Source: Pegoplata infirma (Eukaryota > Arthropoda > Insecta > Diptera > Anthomyiidae). From it: a DNA stretch of 64,000 nt. A program made the translations under genes and the position numbers. This document shows positions 21,788 to 33,538 of the stretch, piece after piece (the stretch's first letter is position 1; the number at the start of each line of letters is the position of its first letter). The DNA lies in NCBI GenBank assembly GCA_963921195.1, contig OY992536.1, positions 177,824,995 through 177,888,994 of the forward strand, written 5' to 3'. The notes beneath the pieces are model-generated. The model had not been told where the DNA came from and ran no database searches. It saw only the letters and a program-made list of their open reading frames with translations.

Positions 21788-22784
21788 CCCTGCAAGCATT
21801 TGGAAGAAATATCGCCTGGGAGAAATTGCGGCAATATCTTCTTTTTATCGTAATGAAAAATAATCAAAGTAGTATTTTTGAAAATCTTCTTTTTATCATT
21901 TCGAGGATATTAAAGCAATAAATAAAAAAATATATTTCTTTTTTTGTCATTTATAAAGTAGATAAAATTGCCAAATTATCAAAAATTTATCTTCCAGGCG
22001 ATTTTTCACCTGCGCGATATATTTACGATATCTTCCTTTTATCATACGGATGAAAAAAATACGAAATTAAAATATTTTATTTATTGTCAAAAATATATTT
22101 TCTCATCATAATTTATGTAGTCTTTCTGGGATTTTATGCAATAAATGTGAAATAATCAATATAAATCACACAAAAATTCGGGTTTTTTGAGGTAAGCAGT
22201 GAATTCGAAAAAATAAAAGCATTAAGTAAGAACGAAACTGCAGCATATAAAAACCGCATATTTTTCTCTTAGGTCCAGCAAATTACATAAATTTAAAATA
22301 AGTGGGTCAAGGACAACTTAATAAGCAATTTAAATCTTAGAAGCACTGATCCCGAAAGAAGAAAGAAATATAAAAATGCGCCAAAAGAAGCTTGTTCGTT
22401 GTTTAATAATAAATCCTTGTAATAAATCTGAGATTATTTGTAAATTTTTATCAATTAACTTTCATTTAAACACAATAAAGAACATAATTTTATCGACATC
22501 TTTATTGTATATTCCTCGAACGTTTAGCTGATTATCTAGCAATATTTTCTAGGTAAAATTTGAATGATATCTTCAAATTGTCTTCCAAATGATTATCTGG
22601 CAATATTGCCTATTTATCTTCCAGAAGTATTGCTTTCGTATCTCCTGAACGTATCGCTTTCGGGACACGATTTCTACCAACGGGTGTTTCTTCCGCAATA
22701 CGAAGAAGATATCCCCCGCAATACAATTTATCTTCCAGGCGATACGCTAGCGTATCTTCTTCGTATCGAAATGCTTGCAGGGAA
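21788..22784. mobile_element. TIR element with CCCTGCAAGCATTT ends
   Basis: Perfect 14-bp inverted ends CCCTGCAAGCATTT / AAATGCTTGCAGGG. The interior repeats 'atatcttctttttatc' on the left and 'tatcttccaggcgata' near both ends. Target duplication not resolved. The short frames on both strands at 22564-22852 are overlapping shadows of these repeats. Confidence 0.6.
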
Positions 22785-22857
22785 AGTACAATTTTTACGC
22801 TATTTCGGAATATTTTGAAATCGTATGTGAGTGTACTTTGTAATCTTATCAAATCGG

Positions 22858-23748
22858 ATTACTCCGTCCGACAAAAAGAACAAAAAATTCCTTAAACACG
22901 AACTGGATAATATACGTTTGAAACTAGAGACTAACAGGCCTATTCACAGTTATGACTAATTTTATTATTTTCAAACTCCATATTCCCTGTGTTTGTTGTA
23001 AACACAATCATAAAAAGTCTCAAAATTTAAAATTATTTGTCAATTTTGAGACGATGTGGGTAGCAGGTCTTTATTTTTTTGAAATTTTCAAACAAAATTT
23101 GAATTTTCTTATGATTGTTTACAACAACCACATGGACAAAATTGAGTTATGATTGAGGTATGACTTTTTTTGTGAATAGGCCCCTAAATGTAGTAAATCT
23201 GCATTTACAGTTTTTCATTTCGTGGTCCTGTTTCCTTTTAAAAGGACTCCAAAATTTTAGAGGATTAATTTTTGTAAAATATTTTTTAAATATTTGTACT
23301 TTTCCTAGGATGCCACTAATGGTGGCAAATTAACGAAGAGGATTTCCGCTAATTTTCCCAATTTATTATTTTGTCATATCAGAAAAAAAGGAGGTTAGTA
23401 TTGTCCTTTCAAAACTTTGTCCTTAAATATCATTAAAAATTTTAAACAAAATATTTTAAAAGTACATTATTTACACCCTGTTTCCTGATATGGCAAAATA
23501 AAAAACATGGAAAAATTTGCGAAGATTCTTCTCTTTTATTTGCAATTATAAGTGACATTATAAGACAAGTACAAATATTTTAAAAATATTTTACAAAATG
23601 TCACCCTTTAAAAATTTAGAGTTCTTTTAAAAGGAAACAGGATAACGAAATGAAAAACTGTAAATGCAGTTTTACTCCATTTGATCTTTACATTCAGACG
23701 TATATCATCCGGTCAATGTTTAAAATTGGCTGTCGCACGGTGCTATTA
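22858..23748 (+). mobile_element. Palindromic MITE family F, copy 3
   Basis: Starts ACTCCGTCCGACAAAAAG and ends GGCTGTCGCACGGTGCTATT, matching 30223-30849 across its length ('tttccttttaaaaggactcc', 'ttcagacgtatatcatccgg'). A Tourist-like MITE (22935-23184) is inserted near the left end. Confidence 0.65.
22935..23184. mobile_element. Tourist-like MITE with TAA duplication
   Basis: Ends CAGGCCTATTCACA and TGTGAATAGGCCCC, with TAA (or CTAA) immediately on each side (22932-22934, 23185-23187). Family F copies without the insertion read 'gagactaaatgtagt' here, so the empty site is visible in the same window. PIF/Harbinger-type by TSD and terminus. Confidence 0.75.
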
Positions 23749-23749
23749 T

Positions 23750-23985
23750 TAGACCATATTTGAGCTCCGACCCATTTTGAAATTTTGAACGATATTCTGA
23801 AAATCGGTCTATAACAACAAAAATAAGTCAATTTCGCTTAAATTTTATAGATATCAGACTTCTAATAAAGATCTAACAAAGAAATATCCAATCGATCCAT
23901 GTTTGGACTTGGGATCCATTTTTTGGAATGCAAGGGTATAGGGTATTATATGGTCAGTCTTGACCGACTGTATTATTCTTACTTG
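23750..23985 (+). mobile_element. DINE-1-like 3' fragment
   Basis: Includes 'aatcgatccatgtttggact', 'gggtattatatggtcagt', the short hairpin 'cagtcttgaccgactg' and the end 'tattcttacttg'. The 5' part is absent. Confidence 0.6.
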
Positions 23986-24720
23986 TTTTCAAATTTCAAT
24001 TAATATTTTTCGTATTACAGTTGATTTTTTGAGAATAACAAATTGTCTTTTACGAATTTTAATTATACTCTTAGAATAACATGATTCTTTACGAATTACA
24101 ATTGATCAATTTTGAATTTCAATATATCTTTTTCGAAATACAGTTGATCCTTTTTGTTTTTTTTTGAATTTCAATTAATCTTTTACGAATTTCAATTGAT
24201 CAAATTTGGATTTCAATTGATTTTCTTTGCCGAAATTAAATTTATCTTTAACGAATTTCAATTTATTTTTTTCGAATTACAAATTGATATTTTTCGAATT
24301 TCAGTTGATCATTTACAAATTAAAATTGATAATTTACAAATTACAATTGATATTTTTCGAATTTCAGCTAATCTTTTAAGAATTAAAATTGATTTTCTTC
24401 GAATTTCAATTTTAGTTCATCTTTTGAAGAATTACAGTTGATGTTTTACGAACTTCAATTAACCTTTTATGAATTACAATTGACCTTTTACGAATACAAT
24501 TAATCTTTTAAGAATTGCAATTAATCTCTTACAAATTACTATTCAGCTTTAACGAATTTTATTTGATCTTTTCGAATTTCAATTGAAATCTTAATATTTA
24601 AATATACTTTTTTGTAGAATTCCAATCGATATGTAACGATTTTCAATTGATCTTTTACGAATTACAATTAATCTATTACAAATTTCAATTGATTTTTTTC
24701 AAATTTTAAATTGATTATGT
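23986..24720. repeat. ~21-23-bp satellite block
   Basis: About 33 degenerate units of the type 'acgaatttcaattgatcttt'. It is the largest uninterrupted block of the satellite that also fills 7367-9714. The frame spanning 24154-24441 is a repeat translation, not a gene. Confidence 0.75.
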
Positions 24721-25337
24721 CATCAAACCTATTGAACGTTTTTTTTTTTAAATAGAAAATTTTTACATTTACACAAAAACATTTACAATTTAATTTATAA
24801 AGTACTCAAGTTGTCCTAATTTCTATTTCTTAGGAGTATGAACGTGGCTGTCTTATTTTTTTTTTCTCTAATAATCCAAGTACCGGCCAGGTTAATGTAC
24901 TCATTAAAGTAAAGTTTTTTATTATTATTGATCATCATTATTGTGAGTGACTGTTATTAAAATCGTGTCTACATATGGTGCTCTTTTTCACCTTAAAAAA
25001 GCTTATTACATGATTATGAGTAGAAATGCGAGTGTACGAAGAAAAAAATTTATTGTTGGTTGATTTTTCAAATACTGCGTAGGTTTTTTTTATTCATAAT
25101 GAAATCGCACACATATTAGAAATGTAGTAATGGATGTAGGTCTTTAATATATATGTAAAATTTTCAAATAGGATGGTATTTATTTTGTAATCCTTTTAAT
25201 TTAAAGATATGTGATTTACAAAAAAAGCACCTATTATTACTGAACAACGTTTCAATATCAAAATACATGGGAATTCGTTGCAGAATGGAATGATGTTCGT
25301 GTTTCAGAAACTGTGGGTAAATTTCAGATAATTTACA
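24721..25337. other. Low-copy AT-rich DNA, no gene recognised
   Basis: No repeat termini seen. An 86-codon minus-strand frame (25164-25424) has no recognisable domain and overlaps the neighbouring MITE, so it is not called. Confidence 0.35.
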
Positions 25338-26010
25338 TTCAAAAAATAACCTTCTCAACTTACTAGAAAAAGTCTCGTATTCCCATTTTATCAATATTTT
25401 ACAGATTTCCTTGATTTTTAACAAAAAATTTTTGATCGAAATTTAAATTTTTTTGGGAATTTTCAAATTTTAGTTGTAAAGGTCCAAATTTTTAAGGTGA
25501 TTTTACAAAAAGAAAATATCTAGTTAAATTACGAGAATTCCTTGTTAGTTTTAAATAAATAAAATATTTCTTCTATAGTTTTACTGTTCTTCAATACAAA
25601 ATAACTGAATATTCACTAGTTTTTTAATGTTTTGGTTAGTCATTAAATTAGCATTTAAAATTAACTGTAATGTGTTTTTATTTTAAATTAAAAAAACAGT
25701 GGAATGGTTTTTAAATAAAATTTCATTTGTTTTAAGTGTATATTCACTGGAATTTACCTACATAATTCTTTGAGTGTACCATTTTATTGGTACAAATCTT
25801 GTAAAATTACGAAAAAGCTCTTAATTTTTAATAGGAATTCTCGTATAATTTTATGGCGTCAAAAAAGTAGTAAATTTACAATTTTATTGGTAAAAAGTTT
25901 TTAAAATTACAATATTTTTAGTAAAAAGATTGTAAAATTACTAGGAATTCTTGTGAAATATCAGGTAGCAAAAAATAAAAATAACAATATTTTAAATAGG
26001 TTTTTTCTAG
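25338..26010 (-). mobile_element. L-family MITE copy 3, decayed
   Basis: 'cttactagaaaaagtctcgt', 'tttttaacaaaaaatttttg' and 'accattttattggtacaaat' follow the order of the copy at 17391-18185. A remnant of the CACTCAAA MITE family interrupts it at about 25555-25778, ending 'attctttgagtg' before a TA. Confidence 0.5.
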
Positions 26011-26080
26011 CTCGAGGTCATTATTTCCTTTACTAATTAAAACTATGATATCGAACTGGAAAAAAACCTACTCAAAATAT

Positions 26081-26165
26081 AATATTTTAAAGGTCGAATT
26101 AAACGATTTTTATTTTTTAATAAAAATTAGTCAGAATTTTAAAAATAACAAGTTTTTATTGTCAT
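26081..26165 (+). repeat. Dispersed repeat shared with 262-350
   Basis: Second copy of the 'ctcaaaatataatattttaa' sequence seen at the start of the window. Confidence 0.5.
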
Positions 26166-26928
26166 TTTACAAGATTTTTTTTGAGTGTATGTTTATTGAG
26201 AAAATGTGTTTTGGAAATTTTTGTATACCCTCCACTTAGCGATAGAGGGTATATATAAGTTTGTCATTCCGTTTGTAACTCATCGAAATATCGGTCGGGG
26301 ACCCCATAAAGTATATATATTCATGATGCCCGATCGATTTTAAGACATTCTAGCGATGTCTGTCTGTGGAAAATGCTATCACGGACAAAATATTGCACAG
26401 AGATGACTGAAACTTAACATATTTATTGGAAGTTCTCCTGAGAAGTTTGGTATTGCATTTGAGCAATATCGGTTCAGCAGTTCAAAAGCTATGAACGAAA
26501 ATGTAAGCACACCTCAAAAATTTCAGTACATTCAACATAACCTAAATATACAAAATGCTTTAATTCGGCTTCTGGTTGACATATGTGAACATAATTGAAC
26601 ACCAAATGGTATTTAAACAAGTACGAACATATTTTTTGACAAAAAAAGAAAAAAATGGCGGGTTTTTTATTTTTACCAAAGTTTTGTTTTCAAATTTTTT
26701 TTTTTTAAAAGTTATTTCCTTTTGAATAAAGTTTTTTGCAATAATCTTTTTGAAATTGTGGAGGGCAGGGTTGCCAGAATTGTTGGGTACAAAATCGTAA
26801 AAAATTTACGATTTTTATAAAAAAAATCGTCAAAATCGTCATCCCATTTGCAAAAATCGTCAAAAAATCGTCAAAATAAAAAAGGTATATTTATCATTGA
26901 TTAAAGATTCAAGCGATGTCCGACCGTC

Positions 26929-28650
26929 TCACAGTGTTGTGACCTTGGCCATAAATGGTCAAACTAAATGTCTTAAAACTTAAGGTTATATGAATTTTAT
27001 TTTAAGAAAACATCATAAATAAAACAAATCCAAAACAGTTTATAGATATCTTTAATAGTTTTTATGTTACATGTCCCTAAAGTTGAACTTTTTGAACTAT
27101 ATCATATTTTGGTTTTAAAATCTTTGAAATCCATGTGTACTTGTATCAGTTAAATAATTATATTGCATTTAAAATTTGACCTTATTGGTAATGAAGTTTT
27201 AAGTTAGATATGTTGCTTGTATGATAATGCTGTTTTGGTCGACATAAATTAATTATATGGCAAGTAACGCTGTTATAAAGTGAGTTCCTAAGAAAATACT
27301 AATTTATTTTGCAAATTTCATATTTGATAGTCAGCCATTTTTGTGGCCCTCATTGGCGCGCTTAGTTCTTTGCAGAAAATATTGGTATAAGTATGTAGAT
27401 TACAAATAACAAAAGAACTTGTCCACGTTTTTCCACTTTTTTTTTTAATCAATTTTTTTTTGTGGGAACCCGAATATAAATTTGGAAATTTTTTTAACGA
27501 AAACACCAAAATGCAGCAGTTGTCCTTGATAATTTGAAATGTATTGCGAAAAATAGTTATGGAACACATATAATAAATCGGAATGCAAAATGAATTGGTC
27601 GGTTAAATTTTAAATTTTATTTAATTTGGTCCAAAAACCATTATTTGTCATCCAGGCCTGACACAAATTAGATGCTTGGCTAGACACCAGTTGTACATTA
27701 AAAGATGCAGACTTTTATTTAGAAAGATTTTGTTGAGGAAGTACTACGTTGTACTATATTTTTACTTGCTTATTTTATAACGGTCTTTTAGAGATAGGCA
27801 TATCCCTGCTTAAACTTAAAAAAAAAATATTTAACGTATTGTAAATACTACGTGCAAAAATGTTGTGAATTATTGATAGTTTTAAAGTCAAAGGATTTCC
27901 CTGAATTTTCTCAAGTCTTTAAAAAAGGATATTTATGCGCTAAGAATACCCTAAGGATAGGTTAAGGATAATCCTTGCTTCAATTATACTAAAATAAGGT
28001 ATTTTCAACATTATCAGAACAGAATTTCATGAAGTACGAAGGATTTTTTAAACTTTTTTTTAAATGTTTTAAGGACATTTTCAATATACGTATTACATCC
28101 TTGCTTCAATTTTTTCATTTGATTAAGATAAAAGGTATATTATAAGTGTTGCGGATGCAAAAATTCATGAAGGAATTTGAATTTTGAACTTTTTCTTGAC
28201 TTTTTTAAAAAGGACATTTTCGAGGAGGGCGTATCCTTGTTCCGATTTGCACAAATTTGGGCAAATACATTGAGCATATTATAACAGTTGGATTTTCAAA
28301 ATTTTATGAAATAACTGCAATTTTTACCCTTTTTCTGAACGTTATTATAATAAGGACATTTTTGAGCTAGGCGTATCCTTGCTCCGAATTAGACAAAATT
28401 TTGTAGAATAATTAATGGCATTATGGGTAATAACTACAATAAATAACATGAAGATTAAAGCATTAGTTTTCGTTTTATGCCGTATTTTAATTTCAGGATA
28501 TACGGCAAGGATACGAATCCTTGGGCGGATATTGACCAAATTCAAAATTTTTCTTGATCTTATCGATCTTAACAAGTGTTCCAAATTTTAACGCTCTAAC
28601 TTAACTCCTTCTATTTTTGGCCACTCTTTACATGAAGACGCAACACTGTG
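26929..28650. mobile_element. Transib-like non-autonomous element, 5-bp TSD
   Basis: Ends CACAGTGTTGTGAC and GCGTCTTCATG-side CAACACTGTG, flanked by the same 5 bp cgtct (26924-26928, 28651-28655). The outer heptamer CACAGTG and a 5-bp duplication are the hallmarks of the Transib superfamily, relatives of the V(D)J recombinase. TIRs also share 'ggcca' further in. No transposase frame is visible in 1.7 kb. Confidence 0.6.
27930..28480. repeat. Tandem ~140-bp repeats inside the Transib-like element
   Basis: Three or four degenerate units share 'aaggacattttcgagnnnggcgtatccttg' in broken form (split across 28075, 28211, 28351) and 'attcatgaa'. They probably form the interior of the non-autonomous element. 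Confidence 0.5.
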
Positions 28651-29407
28651 CGTCTGTTGAAGACATGATGCAGTCCAAACCAAAAGAGCTAAATACATGC
28701 AGTTTGGCAGAAATATATCTTATGGCGATTGGATGGTTCAGTTTGAAAATTGACAAAACAAACCAGGGAGAACAAAGTTCACCCTAGTAAAACTGAACCT
28801 ACCTCCGAAATGTTCTCTTTATATTTTTTGTTCACCTTCTTAAACATATGAAATATTTTTATGAAAGAAAAGATCATGCAGTTGGGTCAAGTTAATTAAA
28901 AAATATATTTTTTTCCGTCCGCCCTTTTCCGTCCGACACTTTCATACAAAAATAATGATAAAATTGCGTAAATATCATAATTAATCAAATTGTTAACATT
29001 TATTACGAAAAGAAAGGTGTCCTCCGCCAAAAAAACCCCCTATAATTTTTTTACCTTTTGTAGGGAAAAAGGGAATGTAACTCTCACTTGTTCCCTTTGT
29101 CCCTTTTTGTACAAAAATATTGGCGGACACTTTTTTTTACTAACAAAAAGCAAAAAATATTCATTGAATACTAAAGTTTCATTAAAAAAATTTTAAAGAG
29201 TAGACAAAATTGACAGGTTTTTGTTATTTTTAAAAATCGTCATTTTTTTGGGCAAAAATCGTCAAATCGTCATTTTGCTATTTTGGGGAGTAAAAATCGT
29301 CAAAATGCAGAGAAATCGTCAAATCTGGCAACAGTGGTGGAGGGTATTACTACATTCGGCAAGGCCAAATTTAACTTTTTTACTTGTTTTATTTTATTTT
29401 GGGTCAT

Positions 29408-29858
29408 TATACCCTACACCACTCTGTGGTACAGGGTATAATGACTTTGTGCTGATGTTTGTAACTACCCGAAATATTGGTCCTAGACCCACTTTTAAGT
29501 ATACCGATCGACTCAGAATAACTTTTTAAGTCATTCTAGCGATGTCCGTCTGTCTGTCCGTCCATGTAAACACGATACATGGCAATTATAAATCGATTTG
29601 GTTGAAACTTGAAACTTAAGCTTCGTTTAACCTAAGGATGAAACCTATTGAAATTGGAATAAATTAAAGCTGTTTGTTGGCAACAAATATATGCTTATTT
29701 CACTCAAATTTAGTTTTCGAGTGTTTTTTACACTTATTAAAGATTTGACAAAAGTTAGATCCAATCGGTCCATGTTTGAACTTGGGACCCATTTTCCCGG
29801 AAACACTGGTGTAGGGTATTATATGGTTGGTCCTGACCGACTATAATTTTCTTACTTG
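29408..29858 (+). mobile_element. DINE-1-like element, complete
   Basis: Starts TATACCCTACACCACTCTGT with hairpin partner 'ggtacagggtata', then 'gtataccgatcgactcagaa' and 'gcgatgtccgtctgtctgtc', and ends with the hairpin 'ggtcctgaccgac' and 'ttttcttacttg'. At ~450 bp this is the cleanest plus-strand reference copy in the window. Confidence 0.75.
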
Positions 29859-29869
29859 TTTTTTGTTTT

Positions 29870-30010
29870 ATTCTTGGACTTTTTTTCGGTAATTTTGGGC
29901 GAAGTTTCGTATTTTTCTTTTTGGGTTCTTTTTCATATTTTTTGGGCAATGTTGCATTTGGGCGATTTTTCATAAAATTTTTTTGTGCGATTTTGCCTAC
30001 AGCTAAAAAT
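29870..30010. repeat. 'gggcgatttt' repeat fragment
   Basis: Words 'ttttgggcgaagtttcg', 'atttgggcgatttttcata' and 'gcgattttgcctacagc' match the arms of the inverted repeat at 31650-32815. Confidence 0.5.
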
Positions 30011-30045
30011 GTAGCTTGAGTTAAAAAAAATCAAAAAATTTGGGA

Positions 30046-30112
30046 AACCTTAAACTAATCGTACAAAACAACCTTAAACTAATCGGAAACCTTAAACTAA
30101 TCGTACAAAACA
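30046..30112. repeat. Short tandem repeat 'ccttaaactaatcg'
   Basis: Three or four copies of 'ccttaaactaatcg' with 'tacaaaacaa' spacers. Probably slippage-derived. Confidence 0.55.
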
Positions 30113-30222
30113 AAAAAAAAAAAAAAACAAAATGTAGAAAAAAAGAAAAGTTTAAGGAGTCAACTCACAACCGGTCACCGGACCGATACCATTCTCCGCA
30201 AGCCGTAGCTGATCCATTTTAA

Positions 30223-30849
30223 ATTACACCATCCGACAAAAAATAAAAAAGTCGTTAAACACGAACTGGTTAATATACATTTGTAACTAGAGACTAAATG
30301 TAGTTAAACTGCATTTTTAGCTTTTCATTTAGTGATCCTGTTTCCTTTTAAAAGGACTTCAAGGTTTTAGAGTATTACTTTTTTTTTAATATTTATGCTT
30401 GTTCTAGAATGCCAATAGTGATAGAAAATGAGAGAGGAGGATCTCCCCTAATTTTTCTATTTTTACATATCAGGAAAAAGGAGATAAGTTACAACCTTTC
30501 AAAACTTTATCCCTTAATATCATTTAAAATTTTCAACAAAATATTTTGATAAAGTTTTCAAAGGACTTTATTCACATCCTTTTATTTTAATATGGCACAA
30601 GAAAACAAAAATGAAGAAATTAGGGGAGATCCTGCTCTTTCATTTACCATCACCATTGGCATTCTAGGACAAGTACAAATATTTCAGAAATATTTTACAA
30701 AATGTATCATTTAAAACTTTAAAGTCCTTTTAAAAGGAAACAGCATCACGAAATGAAAAACTGTAAATGCAGTTTTATTCCATTTGATCTCTACTTTCAG
30801 ACATATATCATCCGGTTCATGTTTAATATTGGCTGTTGGACGGTATTAT
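30223..30849 (+). mobile_element. Palindromic MITE family F, copy 4, uninterrupted
   Basis: Starts ATTACACCATCCGACAAAAA and ends GGCTGTTGGACGGTATTAT. About 625 bp, with mirrored halves: 'tttccttttaaaaggacttc' faces 'gtccttttaaaaggaaac', and 'gagaggaggatctccc' faces 'ggggagatcctgctcttt'. It is the reference copy for the other three. Confidence 0.7.
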
Positions 30850-31365
30850 TTGCCTTTTGTAAAAAGTGGCCCCCTATTGCCTGTACGTAGTACTTATTCG
30901 TTAAGTACGCGTAGTTTTTTTTGTTTGTTTGTAGTTTAGCACTCTAGATATTGTTATGAAGGTACTACTAATATGTGCCATATCTTTTTTTAGCTGTAAA
31001 AAAACTTTACAACAATTACAATAGAAAACACCTACATTGATTGTGGATGGGGGATACTCCACACCCTCCTACCAATTCCCTTTAACCCTATCGCGCTAGC
31101 TTAGTAAATATTTGTGTATGAGTTTGAATTTTTTTATAGGTGCGTGCTTTATTTTTTTTTAGCTTTTTTTGTAGTTTTACTTTTTATTATAACATGCGTA
31201 AATGTTTTTTTTTTTTGCTATGTTGTATACATATTTGTATCTATTATTTGTCTATTAAAGTTTACAACGTAAATAGTTGTGATGTTGTTGTTGCTGTCTT
31301 AATTTTTATATCTATAACGGTACTATTGGTTTTACCTTAGCTGTCATATAACTCATATGTATTAC
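30850..31365. other. Low-copy DNA, no gene recognised
   Basis: Mixed composition with 'ggatgggggatactccacac' near 31046. A 66-codon frame (31140-31340) is highly hydrophobic but T-rich and has no recognisable family; I treat it as chance. Confidence 0.35.
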
Positions 31366-31383
31366 ATATCGACGGTGTCATTG

Positions 31384-31417
31384 CAAAACATGCTAAGTCG
31401 ACATAGCATGTTTTGCT
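31384..31417. other. Hairpin with 13-bp stem
   Basis: GCAAAACATGCTA and TAGCATGTTTTGC flank an 8-nt loop 'agtcgaca'. It lies at the left end of the possible element above and may be part of its terminus. Confidence 0.5.
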
Positions 31418-32163
31418 GGGAATAGCGTTACTAAATTTGTCGTTTGTTAACTTAGATTCTGTAAAATTTTGGTAATGATAGGACTATCCTATCCTAATTT
31501 AAAAAGTTTAAAAAACTTCCTTTGTAAATGTTGTAAGTCCACTTATTGTTAGCATGATTTGTTTCTATTTTTTTTGTTTATGCTAAGTGTTCATTCTTTT
31601 TCTGTTTTATGCTAAGTGTTTCTTTCTTAGCCCTTTGACGACCATACATTTTCTGCCAAAGCGATTTTCGGCTGTAGGCAAAATCGCCCAAAGAAAAACC
31701 GCCCAAAAAATTTTATGAAAAATCGCCCAAATGCAAAATCGCCCAAATGCAAAATCGCCCAAAAAATATGAAAAATGGCCCAAAAAGAAAAATACGAAAC
31801 TTCGCCCAAAATTAACGAAAAAAAGCCCAAAAACGAAATGAAAAATGGCCCAAAATAAAAAATATTTTTTCTAACACATTTTTTCCAAAGCACATACTAC
31901 ACAGAAAACTTTCTTTTGCGGAGAGGGTGGGTCTAAGGCATGGAGTTTGTAATCTCTAAGCCCGGCCGAAGGCCGGTTACGCAGAATCATTTTAAGACAA
32001 AGACAAAAACTTTTAAGATAAGACTATAGGTTACGTGTTTATTATTTATTTTTATAGATCGTTGTTTTGAGAATACAGCCCGTAAAATCCATAAGTAATT
32101 GATGTAAAAGTTTTAAGTGTGAAACTTAAATTTTAACGAAATAAAAAAAATTGTAAATAATTT

Positions 32164-32272
32164 CGATCAAAGCGCCGCAGGCGAAAATTTTACCAACAAA
32201 TTTTAACAAAAAATCGCGCGATTTTTTGTTAAAATTTGTTGGTAAAATTTTTCGCCTGCGGAGCTTTCATCG
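32164..32272. other. 108-bp near-perfect palindrome
   Basis: Centred at 32217/32218 on ATCGCGCGAT. Outward, 'ccaacaaattttaacaaaaa' is mirrored exactly, then 'gccgcaggcgaaaattttac' with a single extra T on the right, and finally 'cgatcaaagc' against 'gctttcatcg'. As RNA it would be a long hairpin; as DNA it could extrude a cruciform. Confidence 0.75.
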
Positions 32273-32331
32273 GAGTTGCATACTGTTTTTAAATTCATTA
32301 CTTTTGATTTTCTACTGTGCTGCGAAAGATA

Positions 32332-32388
32332 GCGTGGTAATCTGCAAGTAAGAGCAGGGGTTTTGGGTTCGATTCCCACCAAAGCCTT
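32332..32388 (+). other. tRNA-like sequence
   Basis: 'gatagcgtggtaatctgc' (A-box-like) is followed by 'tgggttcgattcccacc', a T-arm with a canonical B box, then 'aaagcc'. Too short and poorly closed for a working tRNA. It shares 'gggttcgattcccaccaaa' with the minus-strand copy near 9765. Confidence 0.4.
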
Positions 32389-33538
32389 TGTATGTTAGTA
32401 ACAACGGAACGGTTTTACTTCAGCTTATTCTTGGTTAGTTCAATATATAATTTACAAAAAAAAAAAACACGATATGCGTTTTCTGTTTCTAAAAATAATA
32501 ATATACTGATTTATTGTGACATACATACATATTTCAGTTTTGACATTTTAAGATTTTGACAAAAAATAAATCCAAAATAAAATTGGGCAATTTTTCATAT
32601 ATAATTTTTGGGTAATTTTTCGTAATGAAAAATCACCCAATTTTTAAATTCAAAATTTTGCCCAAAAACTATGAAAATTTGCCCAAAAATGTTGGGTAAC
32701 TTTTCATATGAAATATGACCCAAATTTGTATGAAAAATTTTTGGGCGAATTTTCGTTTTCGTTTTTGGGCCATTTTTCTTTGGGCGATTTTGCCTACAGC
32801 CGCGATTTTCATTTTCTGTTCACTGTCGTGATCCTAATAATAGTTATAAAACAAAAAATTGGACCCCTAACCCCTCTCGACACGTAAAGATCCTTTTGTG
32901 CCTAAAATAGAGATTATTATTTTACAAACTTTGAGTGCTTGCAGTGAGAAAGTGGATCGAGTTAGAGACTTACTAAAAACCAGACTTTTGTTGTCCGAAC
33001 ACTATTCTATAATTCATCTTTTAGCACATTTACCCTATCTTTTACCCGAACAAAAATAATCGCCAAAAACTCTGTGGCAAGTATACTTGCCTGTGGTTGT
33101 TAAAGGGTTAGTAGTAAAAAAAAGAATTTTGATATTAAATTTTTTCTGAACTAAAACATGCTATCTGAACTTAGAATATCAATGAAAGTTTCTTTAATTT
33201 ACTACAAAATCATATTACAATTGTGATTCGAACACAGAAGGTCTCAAGCAGAGATGGGCGCGTGATTGATTTTTGACTCACATTAACTCACCCTCGCGAC
33301 AGGAATTTTTGAATCACGCTCATTCACTCACAAACATATTTTTTCTATTCACACTCACTCACAATCACGTGAGTAAATTTAATACAACTCACACTCACGT
33401 GCACTCACGCAGGCTTCACTCACACTCAATTTGACTCACACTCATGAAACTCCTATTTACACCAAAAAAAATTCAAAAATTAAAATTTCGAAAATTTTTC
33501 ACAATTTTCAGCAAAATTTTCAGTGAATTTTTAATTTT

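Larger units (their letters stand above)
26766..29336. mobile_element. hAT element 'CAGGGTTGCCAGA', exact 8-bp TSD
   Basis: Ends CAGGGTTGCCAGAATT and ATCTGGCAACAGTG fit the hAT consensus and are flanked by an exact 8-bp duplication gtggaggg (26758-26765, 29337-29344). Subterminal 'aaaaatcgtcaaaatcgtca' words occur in both arms. The interior is another DINE-1-like fragment (about 26885-28870) that in turn holds a Transib-like element. No transposase frame. Confidence 0.85.
26224..29386 (+). mobile_element. DINE-1-like element holding a hAT
   Basis: Starts TATACCCTCCACTTAGCGAT with return arm 'agagggtata', followed by 'accccataaagtatatatat' and 'cgatcgattttaagac'. After the hAT (26766-29336) and its duplicated 8 bp it resumes 'gtggagggtattac' and ends 'ttcggcaaggccaaattt...ttacttg'. 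Confidence 0.7.
31650..32815. repeat. Inverted repeat with 'tgggcgatttt' arms
   Basis: The left arm (31650-31870) reads 'cggctgtaggcaaaatcgcc' then repeated 'aaaaatcgcccaaatgc'; the right arm (about 32575-32815) is its inverse and ends 'gattttgcctacagccgc'. The arms consist of 13-20-bp tandem units. The frame at 31627-31893 is a translation of these units. Confidence 0.6.

Noticed and set aside
21788..22784. piggyBac-type MITE because of CCCTGC ends
   Set aside because: The flanks are not TTAA on either side, so the superfamily cannot be assigned.
24154..24441. 95-codon frame rich in 'FRI' and 'FEFQLI'
   Set aside because: Translation of the 21-bp satellite, not a protein-coding gene.
31627..31893. 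88-codon frame rich in 'FWAIFH'
   Set aside because: Translation of the 'gggcgatttt' tandem units in an inverted-repeat arm.
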